This document shows, piece by piece, positions 1 to 6,158 of a stretch of DNA of 9,090 nt. The stretch comes from Bacillota bacterium. Its GTDB lineage: Bacteria > Bacillota > Clostridia > Christensenellales > Aristaeellaceae. The stretch covers positions 1-9,090 of the forward strand of contig JAEYQQ010000102.1 of NCBI GenBank assembly GCA_023409955.1, in the 5' to 3' direction. Under the pieces are notes generated by a model. The model searched no databases and had not been told where the DNA came from. It saw nothing but the letters and a program-made list of their open reading frames with translations. Every line of letters begins with the position of its first letter. The stretch's first letter is position 1. The position numbers and the translations under genes were made by a program.

Positions 1-1652
1 TCTCCATAGGTAAAGCCCGTCAAAGGAAGGTATCTGCTCTTTACACTGTCACAATTTTCATCGCTATGGTAATACTGTCCGCCGTCAGGATTGTAGTATA
101 CCGGCAGTTCAGCATCAGGAATGGGGATATTTCTGCCTACATCATCCCAAATAAAAACTCGGGAGTTTCGTTTAAGATTGTCCCAGAGCCAGCGCATGTT
201 GATGCCATCTGCGTTTTTTTCCTGCTGCACCCTGATGCAGCCATGGCTGGCTTTTTGTCCAAGAGCGCGTTCAAAGGGGGCATAATTGCGCGTTGTGCCG
301 TCTGCACCAATCAAGCAGGGAACTTCGTGGATCAGTATGCCGCCGTTGATGCGCAGGGCCATGTCGCACCACATGTTACCAGACCAGAAACCGCCTGTCC
401 AGCTGACGATCATGAACTCTCCTGCCGGTGTTTCGTTGTAGGGCTGCTTGCTGTTGGGAAGTCCGGTGGAGATAAGCAGCTCTGTGATGATTTTTCCATC
501 CTGAAACACATACATCCGCTGGGTCAATTTATCCATCAGCAGGCCATAATTTTGATTGGGCTGCTTAGTTTCAAGCTTGTTTGTCTCGATATAGCCGGTA
601 AAAAATCCAGCCCAGTTTTTTACCTTGCTGTTATAGATGGAACTGGAGTATGCCTCCACCAAGGTCCATCCATTGTCCAGCGTCTTTAACACGTGCAGGC
701 CTTGGGAAGTGGCAGTTACCTCACCTATGGCTTGGGAATCCTTGTTAGGCTCCTTGTACACCTTGACCACATTGCGCTGCTCGCCCTTTACAACAGTCAT
801 GGGCTGCATCATGGCTTCCCAAATGGCGGCTTCATCCATAACGCCCATGGGAAGTTTAAAAAAGCAACTTTCGTGTTCGCAGGTCTGGCTGCTGAGATCA
901 GAGGGGGATTTGTTCTCAATCTTATTATCGATGGTAGCTTCTATAGGATTGGGTATTGTATCAACCGCTGTCTCCTCTGGAATTGGTAAAGACAGCGCTT
1001 CCTTGATATCGATGGTATACAGATCAACCTTGGAAGTATAACCTGTTTCATCCGTTAGGGAAAGGCCAATGGTATAGCTGCCGGGAGCAAGCGCCTCGCC
1101 GCCTGCCATGCCATCCCAGCTGATTTCGCTCTTGCCGGCCGGCAGGGCTGATTCATACAATATAGCTTCGCCTGATGGCTTTATCAGCTTCATGGTCAAT
1201 GTGGATGCAACATTGATGTTAAGATCAATATGCCATTGCTGCCCGATGATCAACTCCTTACTACTGGGTGTGGCAGAGAGGATTGCTGGGCTGACATCAC
1301 CGACGGTGAAACCCGCTTTGGATATTTGAGTATCCTGGCTTACGATCAATGTATAGGCGCCTTCTTTCAGCGCCTCTCCGGATGCTGTACCATCCCAGCT
1401 TAAGTTGTTGCGTCCCGCTTTGGCGGGAAAGCCTTCTGCCAATACGGCAACTGTAGCGCCAGTGTCGCTTTTTACAATAATATCGGCTTTACCTGCATGG
1501 GTGGAAGAAAAGCTCAAGCGTATGTCAGTACCGGGCCGGATTTCGCTGGGTGGATCCACCCACGCCACAGAGCCTTCCCCTGCGGCAGAAAATAATGAGA
1601 ATAACAGTAGCATACATGCCAGCCATCCGGCGGGCAGGCGGTAACGCTGCAT
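1..1652 (-). CDS. Secreted L,D-transpeptidase (YkuD) with FlgD-type Ig-like and SH3-like domains; 3' end outside the window
   Basis: Reading leftwards from the ATG at 1652-1650 the frame stays open for 550 codons to the window edge, so the C-terminus is missing. An AGGAGG ribosome site (1659-1664, spacing 6) fixes the start. Residues 1-24 form a signal peptide (basic start, Leu/Phe core, SAA end). Two Ig-like repeats follow (about 32-106 and 122-218), each with an SWDG...GEAL...G.YT signature (W86 and W179) typical of FlgD_ig domains. An SH3-like segment lies at about 295-356 and the YkuD catalytic domain at about 367-497, with H442 (LIHEVP) and SHGCIRV containing H470, nucleophile C472 and R474. 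By family knowledge such enzymes form 3-3 or related crosslinks in peptidoglycan outside the membrane. After the catalytic domain comes a Tyr/Cys/His-rich module (H529, C534, then YLPLTGFTYGE) that continues past the edge. The exact substrate is inferred. Confidence 0.93.
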   Translation of the reverse strand, partial: MQRYRLPAGWLACMLLLFSLFSAAGEGSVAWVDPPSEIRPGTDIRLSFSSTHAGKADIIVKSDTGATVAVLAEGFPAKAGRNNLSWDGTASGEALKEGAYTLIVSQDTQISKAGFTVGDVSPAILSATPSSKELIIGQQWHIDLNINVASTLTMKLIKPSGEAILYESALPAGKSEISWDGMAGGEALAPGSYTIGLSLTDETGYTSKVDLYTIDIKEALSLPIPEETAVDTIPNPIEATIDNKIENKSPSDLSSQTCEHESCFFKLPMGVMDEAAIWEAMMQPMTVVKGEQRNVVKVYKEPNKDSQAIGEVTATSQGLHVLKTLDNGWTLVEAYSSSIYNSKVKNWAGFFTGYIETNKLETKQPNQNYGLLMDKLTQRMYVFQDGKIITELLISTGLPNSKQPYNETPAGEFMIVSWTGGFWSGNMWCDMALRINGGILIHEVPCLIGADGTTRNYAPFERALGQKASHGCIRVQQEKNADGINMRWLWDNLKRNSRVFIWDDVGRNIPIPDAELPVYYNPDGGQYYHSDENCDSVKSRYLPLTGFTYG

Positions 1653-1689
1653 GGGGTACCTCCTAAGACATAAAAACGTAACATACTAA

Positions 1690-1718
1690 ATCATACAGAA
1701 AACAACGTTTGAATGCAA
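1690..1718 (-). promoter_or_regulatory. SigA-type promoter for the L,D-transpeptidase gene
   Basis: On the minus strand, TTGCAT (1718-1713), a 17-base spacer and TATGAT (1695-1690) match the vegetative -35/-10 consensus. Transcription would start near 1683, leaving a leader of about 30 bases with the AGGAGG ribosome site. Assigned by eye. Confidence 0.6.
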
Positions 1719-1783
1719 TGATTTGCAGGAGATATATGCAGTATGATATTAATTGTTACAAAATGCCCTCATATTTTCATGAT

Positions 1784-1813
1784 TTGCTTGGTCTATTCAA
1801 TGTATGATACAAT
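1784..1813 (+). promoter_or_regulatory. Extended -10 promoter for the nuclease-helicase-MFS operon
   Basis: TTGCTT (1784-1789), an 18-base spacer and TACAAT (1808-1813) preceded by TG at 1805-1806 (TGn extended -10) lie about 28 bases upstream of the first start codon. An overlapping TATGAT (1803-1808) is a weaker alternative because it has no -35 at a good distance. The leader holds GGAGG at 1830-1834, six bases before ATG 1841. This promoter is divergent from the transpeptidase promoter in the same 188-bp gap. Confidence 0.5.
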
Positions 1814-1840
1814 ACTTTCATATCAAATGGGAGGAACATC

Positions 1841-2209
1841 ATGGAAGTTCGTCTTGCTGATGTGACGTCTGCATTGATGCGCCTGCGTGCGCCTTTTTGC
1901 CCGGGAGAGTATGATTTGCATGCGCTGGCAGCTGCTGCCTTAAGTGATGCGGGCATTCCCTTTGAGCATGAGGCAGCACTAGCGCCCAGGTGCCGGATCG
2001 ATTTTCTGTCGGGAGCAATTGGTATTGAAGTGAAGCGGGGGAAGCCTGAACGCAAGCGGCTAGTAGGCCAGCTTGCCAGGTACGCTGCTTGTACGAAAAT
2101 TGAGGCGTTGGTCGTTCTTGTGGAAAGAACGGCAGATTTGCCGACTCATATATGCGGGAAGCCATGCATTTTATTGTCCGTGAACAGATTGTGGGGGATT
2201 GCGTTATGA
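1841..2209 (+). CDS. Small stand-alone PD-(D/E)XK nuclease-like protein (RecB/Cas4-like motif set)
   Basis: This 122-residue protein starts at ATG 1841 behind GGAGG (spacing 6). The core resembles a minimal restriction-endonuclease fold: a helix with E42/E44, then D54 in RIDF, a beta-turn-beta ending in E63-V-K65 (IGIEVKRG), then Q77-L-A-R-Y81, which fits the QxxxY motif of RecB/Cas4-type nucleases. All the metal-binding and catalytic positions expected (D54, E63, K65) are present, so it is probably active. It has no signal peptide or membrane segment and no added DNA-binding domain, so it would be cytoplasmic and may depend on a partner. Its TGA overlaps the ATG of the SNF2 helicase gene (ATGA), implying translational coupling and a joint function. 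A VRR-NUC or Holliday-resolvase-like relative is an alternative label within the same fold. The fold call is from motifs, not a profile search. Confidence 0.75.
   Translation: MEVRLADVTSALMRLRAPFCPGEYDLHALAAAALSDAGIPFEHEAALAPRCRIDFLSGAIGIEVKRGKPERKRLVGQLARYAACTKIEALVVLVERTADLPTHICGKPCILLSVNRLWGIAL
2193..2209 (+). promoter_or_regulatory. Ribosome site and ATGA stop/start coupling that sets the helicase start
   Basis: GGGGGA (2193-2198) lies 7 bases before ATG 2206-2208, and that ATG overlaps the nuclease stop TGA (2207-2209). This favours 2206 over the in-frame ATG at 2152, which lies inside the nuclease gene and would add 18 residues. Confidence 0.7.
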
Positions 2210-3972
2210 CCGAGCCCAAGGGGATGGTGGCACAGGATGAAGGAGAGTCGATACTGCCCGCTTACCTGCGCCCCAATGTGATAAGTGGTCATGTGTATGG
2301 TACGCTATCCTATAATAAACGGTCAAAGTGCTGGGTAATCAAAGGGGAGCCTTGCGTAACCGAGCTGGCCAAACGGCTGTTCCCGGGCAGTGCAGGCCAT
2401 GGCCGGGGTGAAGCGCGGTTTACCGCTCACCGCCGTGTGGTGGGGGATTTGCATTGGCTGATGATGCGATATCCCCTGGAAATAAAGGCGCAGGATGAAA
2501 AGCGTTGGGCAGAAGCGTTAAGCGGTGCTAGGGCTTATGCCATTCGCAGGGAAGAGGCCAGGCTGCAGCCTGAGCTAGCCCAACCGCCTGAAGGCAGCTT
2601 TGAAGGGGAGTTGCGTCCCTTTCAGCAGCGTGGAATGGCATTTCTTTTACAAAATAACAGGGCGCTGTTAGCTGATGAGATGGGCCTTGGAAAAACAGTG
2701 CAGGCATTGGGCTGGCTGGCAAGCAAAAAGGCATATCCAGCGCTGGTCATACCGCCTGCCCACTTGATACGCAACTGGGAGTCAGAAGCCTTGCGATTTT
2801 TGCGCATTCAAGGGCAAAAGCCCAGGGTGCATGTCATAAAAGGACTAAAGCCCTATGCGCTGCCACCGGCAGACATATACCTGATGCATTATCTGCTTTT
2901 GCGAGGCTGGAAAAAAGAGTTGCCGGGGTTAAATTTTCAGGCGGTAATTTTTGATGAGATACAGGAGCTTCGGCATAGCGGCACAGAAAAGTATTCAGCG
3001 GCCAGCCTCTTATCGACTTCTCTTGACAATGTCATCGGCCTGAGTGGAACACCCATTTACAACAAGGGCGGCGAGATCTGGAACGTAGTGAATATTCTGG
3101 ATTTTCATTTCCTGGGGGATTGGGAAAGCTTTTCTCGCGAATGGTGTTATGGCTACGGCAATGCCGTGGTGGTAAAGCCGGAACTGCTGGGGGAGCATTT
3201 GCGCCGGGAAGGGCTGATGCTGCGCCGCACGAAAAAGGAAGTGCTGCCGGAGTTGCCACCCAAGAGACGCCTGGTGCAGGAAATCGATGCTGACGACGCA
3301 TTGTACCGCAAGCTGCTGCAGCCGACGCTGGAAAAGCTACTCCACTGGCGGCAGGATGAAAACCTGACGGCATCCCAAAGAGCAATCTTGGAAGAGCAGA
3401 TCTCCCAGGAGGAGCGTCAGGCTACGGGGCTTGCCAAAGCGCCATATGTTTGCCAGTTCGTAAGGGCGCTGCTGGAATCGGGTGAAAAGGTGCTGCTCTT
3501 TGGGCATCATCATAAGGTGATGGATACGTACAAAAAGGAATTAAAGCCCTTTACACCGGTATTCATTACAGGCCGCGAAACAGGTGCTCAAAAAGAAGAC
3601 GCAGTACACCGGTTCATGGAGGGCAAGACGGATATCTGCTGCATCTCTTTGCGGGCTGCCTCCGGACTGAATCTGCAAAGGGCCAGCTGTGTGGTGTTTG
3701 GGGAGCTGGATTGGTCCCCTGCTGTGCACAGCCAGGCGGAGGACAGGGCGCACCGCATCGGACAGGAGGATTCCCTCTTGTGCTACTACCTGGTAAGCCC
3801 CGGCGGCAGCGACATGGATATGCAGGAGGCCTTGGGCCTGAAAGTCAGCCAATTCGTGGGTTTGATGGGGGACAGGCCTGTTACGCCTGAGGAGGCTGCC
3901 CAGGGAGCAACAGCGGCTCGCCGCCATGTACAACGGCTGGCCCAGCAATATACAGCTAATGAAAAATCATGA
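2206..3972 (+). CDS. SNF2-family DNA helicase/translocase
   Basis: Starting at 2206 the product is 588 residues. It is a complete SNF2-type superfamily 2 motor: LRPFQQRGM Q-motif-like region (137-144), Walker A DEMGLGKT (157-164), Ia region VIPPAHLIRNW (182-192), Walker B DEIQ (250-253, in place of DEAH/DESH), motif III SGTP (280-283), motif IV KVLLFGHH (428-435), motif V LRAASGLNL (482-490), and motif VI QAEDRAHRIGQ (510-520), the SNF2 hallmark. By family knowledge these proteins translocate on duplex DNA using ATP rather than unwinding it strongly. The N-terminal 130 residues hold a separate domain with WVIKGEP and DLHWLMMRYPLEI segments, which I recall from phage-like and SMARCAL1-like bacterial SNF2 proteins. 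Coupling to the PD-(D/E)XK gene suggests a nuclease-motor complex for repair, replication-fork processing or defence; which of these is unknown. Confidence 0.92.
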   Translation: MTEPKGMVAQDEGESILPAYLRPNVISGHVYGTLSYNKRSKCWVIKGEPCVTELAKRLFPGSAGHGRGEARFTAHRRVVGDLHWLMMRYPLEIKAQDEKRWAEALSGARAYAIRREEARLQPELAQPPEGSFEGELRPFQQRGMAFLLQNNRALLADEMGLGKTVQALGWLASKKAYPALVIPPAHLIRNWESEALRFLRIQGQKPRVHVIKGLKPYALPPADIYLMHYLLLRGWKKELPGLNFQAVIFDEIQELRHSGTEKYSAASLLSTSLDNVIGLSGTPIYNKGGEIWNVVNILDFHFLGDWESFSREWCYGYGNAVVVKPELLGEHLRREGLMLRRTKKEVLPELPPKRRLVQEIDADDALYRKLLQPTLEKLLHWRQDENLTASQRAILEEQISQEERQATGLAKAPYVCQFVRALLESGEKVLLFGHHHKVMDTYKKELKPFTPVFITGRETGAQKEDAVHRFMEGKTDICCISLRAASGLNLQRASCVVFGELDWSPAVHSQAEDRAHRIGQEDSLLCYYLVSPGGSDMDMQEALGLKVSQFVGLMGDRPVTPEEAAQGATAARRHVQRLAQQYTANEKS

Positions 3973-3984
3973 AGGAATTGATGT

Positions 3985-5148
3985 GTGCGTATGGCGGTTT
4001 TCTTTCTCCTTATGATCTATCTGGCATTTATTAGTCTTGGTCTGCCTGATTCCATGCTGGGCGCTGCATGGCCTTCCATGCGTGCAGCGTGGGGCGCTCC
4101 CTTGGGGCAAGCGGGGAGCATCAGCCTGGTAATAGCGGCTGGCACAGTGGTATCCAGCTTTATAAGCGGTAGGGTGATACGTAAGTTTGGCACGGGAAAG
4201 GTAACCGTTGTCAGCGTTTTTATGACGGCTTGCGCACTCTTTGGTATATCCCTGGCCCCTGGGGCATGGTGGCTGTATATCATGGCTGTGCCCCTGGGCC
4301 TTGGTGCGGGAGCGGTGGATTCAGGCCTTAATGCCTATGTGGCCAAGAATTATAAAGCACGGCACATGAGTTGGCTGCATTGCTTCTGGGGCGTTGGTGC
4401 GACATTGGGTCCTGTGATCATGGGTGCTTTTGTCAGTCGCGATGGTTACTGGCAAGGCGGATACCGTACGGTATCTGCCATTCAGCTTACGCTGGCACTG
4501 GTGCTTTTACTATCGCTGCCCTTGTGGAATCGGGACGAGGCAGCGCAGTGTACGCAAAATAGCAGTACTAAGCCCCAAAACCTTTATAGGCTTCCCGGCG
4601 TCTGGTGGACCCTTGTTACATTCTTTTTATATTGCAGCCTGGAGATTGCTGCAGGGCTCTGGTGCGCAAGCTTTTTGGTGGGTACCAAAGCACTGTCTGC
4701 AGCACAGGGAGCTTGGTGGGCCAGCCTTTATTATGCCGGCATCACCGCCGGCCGTTTCTTAAGTGGCTTTCTTACCATGAAATTCCCCAGCAAACAGATG
4801 ATACGCCTGGGTATGATCCTGATCCTTGCGGGTGCGGGTATCCTGCTTCTGCCGGGAGAGGCGGCGGCAAGCGGTATGGCACTGATGGGGCTGGGCTGTG
4901 CGCCAATTTTCCCTGCGATGCTGCATGAAACGCCAGCCCGATTTGGCACGGAAAACGCACAAGATCTGATGGGGATCCAAATGGCGTCCGCTTACATTGG
5001 CAGCACCCTGATGCCAGCGGTGATGGGACAGGCGGCCAATGCTGTCGGCATCGGTATCTATCCATGGTATCTTCTTGGCTGCGGTGTGTTGATGATGCTG
5101 TGTACTGAAAGACTGAATGCTATTTTGAAGAAGAATGGGCTTTCCTAA
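3985..5148 (+). CDS. Major facilitator superfamily transporter
   Basis: The 387-residue product has about 12 hydrophobic segments in two halves, separated by a polar cytoplasmic loop (about 182-205). The loop after TM2 carries an MFS motif-A-like GRVIRKFG (62-69), and GRFLSGFL (256-263) is its second-half counterpart. The LGLPDSMLGAAWP start and LHCFWGVGATLGP (131-143) segments resemble the FucP/GlcP-like sugar:proton symporter branch, but the substrate cannot be read from the sequence and efflux is possible. GTG 3985 is chosen as start because AAGGAA (3972-3977) sits 7 bases upstream; ATG 3991 is in frame but 13 bases away. The gene begins 12 bases after the helicase stop, so it belongs to the same operon. 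The link to DNA processing is unexplained and may be only transcriptional convenience. Confidence 0.9.
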   Translation: MRMAVFFLLMIYLAFISLGLPDSMLGAAWPSMRAAWGAPLGQAGSISLVIAAGTVVSSFISGRVIRKFGTGKVTVVSVFMTACALFGISLAPGAWWLYIMAVPLGLGAGAVDSGLNAYVAKNYKARHMSWLHCFWGVGATLGPVIMGAFVSRDGYWQGGYRTVSAIQLTLALVLLLSLPLWNRDEAAQCTQNSSTKPQNLYRLPGVWWTLVTFFLYCSLEIAAGLWCASFLVGTKALSAAQGAWWASLYYAGITAGRFLSGFLTMKFPSKQMIRLGMILILAGAGILLLPGEAAASGMALMGLGCAPIFPAMLHETPARFGTENAQDLMGIQMASAYIGSTLMPAVMGQAANAVGIGIYPWYLLGCGVLMMLCTERLNAILKKNGLS

Positions 5149-5182
5149 TTGGAGCAATACAGAATTATGTAAAAAAGAGCAG

Positions 5183-5218
5183 TGCGCCGGTAATACGCGA
5201 TGTTGTATTGCCGGCGCA
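5183..5218. terminator. Hairpin terminator between convergent genes
   Basis: TGCGCCGGTAATAC (5183-5196) pairs with GTATTGCCGGCGCA (5205-5218) over 14 base pairs with one T.G wobble and an 8-base loop. On the minus strand it is followed after six bases by TTTTTT (5176-5171), so it best terminates the LysM gene. On the plus strand only weak T content follows (TGACTATTTC), but it is also the only strong hairpin after the MFS gene. The rest of the 5149-5305 gap holds nothing else I can support. Confidence 0.7.
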
Positions 5219-5305
5219 TGACTATTTCATTACCCATGAAACGGGATTGGTATGATGATCCGAATCCTATGCATTTTAATAAGGCTTGGAAAGGCAGCTG
5301 ATGTA

Positions 5306-6010
5306 TTAGCGGGGCAGGGTGATGCAAACACAGGGCAAAAAGTCAGATGGCGCTAAGCAAGGGTTTGCACGAAGGAGCGATGCGATGGAGACATTGAACT
5401 TGGCTGCTACAGTTTCCAAGGTATCGTTTTCTTTCAAAATGTAAGTTGCAGGCAGGGGGCAGGGTTGATTGATGTCCGGTACGCAGATTACCTGTCCTGG
5501 AACCAGATTATCCAGGTCCACATTAGGGTTGGATATCTCCAGCGTGTGGAAGTTTAACCCCGAGTTGATTTGGAAGTCGCTGACTGTTTGGCCCGGCTGC
5601 ACGGTACGGCGCTGCTCCAGGGGGCATGCAAAGGTAGGCGGTTCCTCAATGGGGGCAGTCTCGCCGGTTGTTCCGCCGACGATTCCGGTTTCGCCTGTGG
5701 TTCCAGTTTCACCTGTGGTTCCAGTTTCTCCTGTCATCCCGGTTTCTCCAGTTACGCCTGTTTCGCCTTCAACACCCTTTCCTTCTGATTGAACTTGGGG
5801 AACAGTGGTGCCGGTCTCGGTGCTGGGGATGCATAGGACATCGCCAACCATTAGCCTGGCGGGATTGATGGTTGGATTGGCCGCGATCAGATCACGAAGG
5901 GGTACGCCCAGGCGTTTGCTGATCAGGTAATAACTGTCGCCCCGTTTTACGGTGTATTCATAGGCGCAAACCTGGGTGCCTGCAGATGTAGTGCCATTGC
6001 TTAAATTCAT
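5306..6010 (-). CDS. Triple-LysM protein with a collagen-like Gly-X-Y linker
   Basis: The 234-residue protein starts at ATG 6010-6008 behind AAAGGAG (6024-6018, spacing 7). It has three LysM domains: about 18-62 (YTVKRGDSYYLISKRLGV...LIAANP...GDVLCIP), 134-178 (RTVQPGQTVSDF...NPN...GQVICVP) and 188-233 (YILKENDTLETVAAKFNV...RANPCL). Between the first and second lies a run of 12 contiguous Gly-X-Y triplets (79-114) dominated by GET-GTT/GET-GVT, with Thr in the Y position and no proline. LysM binds N-acetylglucosamine glycans such as peptidoglycan. There is no signal peptide or membrane segment, which fits a protein assembled on a forespore or released otherwise, as with LysM spore-coat proteins such as SafA; that is inference. 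Cysteines precede each LysM and occur within them (C15, C60, C129, C176, C184, C218, C227, C229), suggesting possible disulfide crosslinking. It is separated from the upstream gene by a terminator. Confidence 0.88.
   Translation of the reverse strand: MNLSNGTTSAGTQVCAYEYTVKRGDSYYLISKRLGVPLRDLIAANPTINPARLMVGDVLCIPSTETGTTVPQVQSEGKGVEGETGVTGETGMTGETGTTGETGTTGETGIVGGTTGETAPIEEPPTFACPLEQRRTVQPGQTVSDFQINSGLNFHTLEISNPNVDLDNLVPGQVICVPDINQPCPLPATYILKENDTLETVAAKFNVSIASLLRANPCLAPSDFLPCVCITLPR
5669..5776 (-). repeat. Tandem 18-bp repeat encoding GETGxT (collagen-like) units
   Basis: About five copies of an 18-base unit encode the hexapeptide GETG(V/M/T/I)T, read as Gly-X-Y triplets at residues 79-114 of the LysM protein. 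Copies vary mainly at synonymous or X positions. Such runs change length readily by slippage. By analogy with BclA-type proteins they could trimerise or act as a flexible Thr-rich spacer. Confidence 0.8.
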
Positions 6011-6074
6011 ATGGTTGCTCCTTTCCAGAATTCTGCTTCATCTTATGCATGGTGGTGGAAAGGGTGAAAGAAAT

Positions 6075-6101
6075 ATGCTATGGATACTACAGCATGCTAT
6101 G
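6075..6101 (-). promoter_or_regulatory. Repeated CATAGCAT boxes upstream of the LysM gene, possible sporulation-sigma -10
   Basis: CATAGCAT occurs twice on the minus strand (6101-6094 and 6082-6075), 19 bases apart. The one nearer the gene extends to CATAGCATA and fits the CATANNNTA shape of SigK/SigG-type -10 elements. No clear SigA promoter is seen in this 148-bp gap. No convincing -35 was found, so this is tentative. Confidence 0.22.
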
Positions 6102-6114
6102 CGGATAAGAAACA

Positions 6115-6146
6115 TCAAAGCCGCCTTTATTACAAGGCGGCTTTGA
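6115..6146 (-). terminator. Rho-independent terminator of the C39/CHAP gene
   Basis: TCAAAGCCGCCTT (6115-6127) pairs perfectly with AAGGCGGCTTTGA (6134-6146) over 13 base pairs with a 6-base loop. It starts 13 bases after the stop codon and is followed on the minus strand by TGTTTCTT. It separates this gene from the LysM gene, so the two are probably not cotranscribed beyond readthrough. Confidence 0.75.
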
Positions 6147-6158
6147 AATCAATTTGGG

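Noticed and set aside
66..689. 207-codon open frame on the plus strand
   Set aside because: It lies antisense to the L,D-transpeptidase coding frame, which has a signal peptide, a ribosome site and catalytic motifs; the plus frame has no recognisable domain.
2152..2205. Upstream in-frame ATG start for the SNF2 helicase
   Set aside because: It lies inside the nuclease gene with no good ribosome site; ATG 2206 has GGGGGA at spacing 7 and an ATGA overlap.
3541..3948. 135-codon minus-strand frame
   Set aside because: It is antisense to the conserved helicase motifs V and VI and shows no domain of its own.
4759..5157. 132-codon minus-strand frame, with others over 4371-5065
   Set aside because: These are shadows of the MFS gene; they lack hydrophobic pattern, ribosome sites and domains.
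5145..5327. 60-codon minus-strand frame over the terminator
   Set aside because: It overlaps the LysM C-terminus and the hairpin, and has no ribosome site or similarity.
5669..5776. Possible CRISPR-like repeat array
   Set aside because: The repeats are contiguous 18-base coding units without spacers and encode Gly-X-Y triplets.
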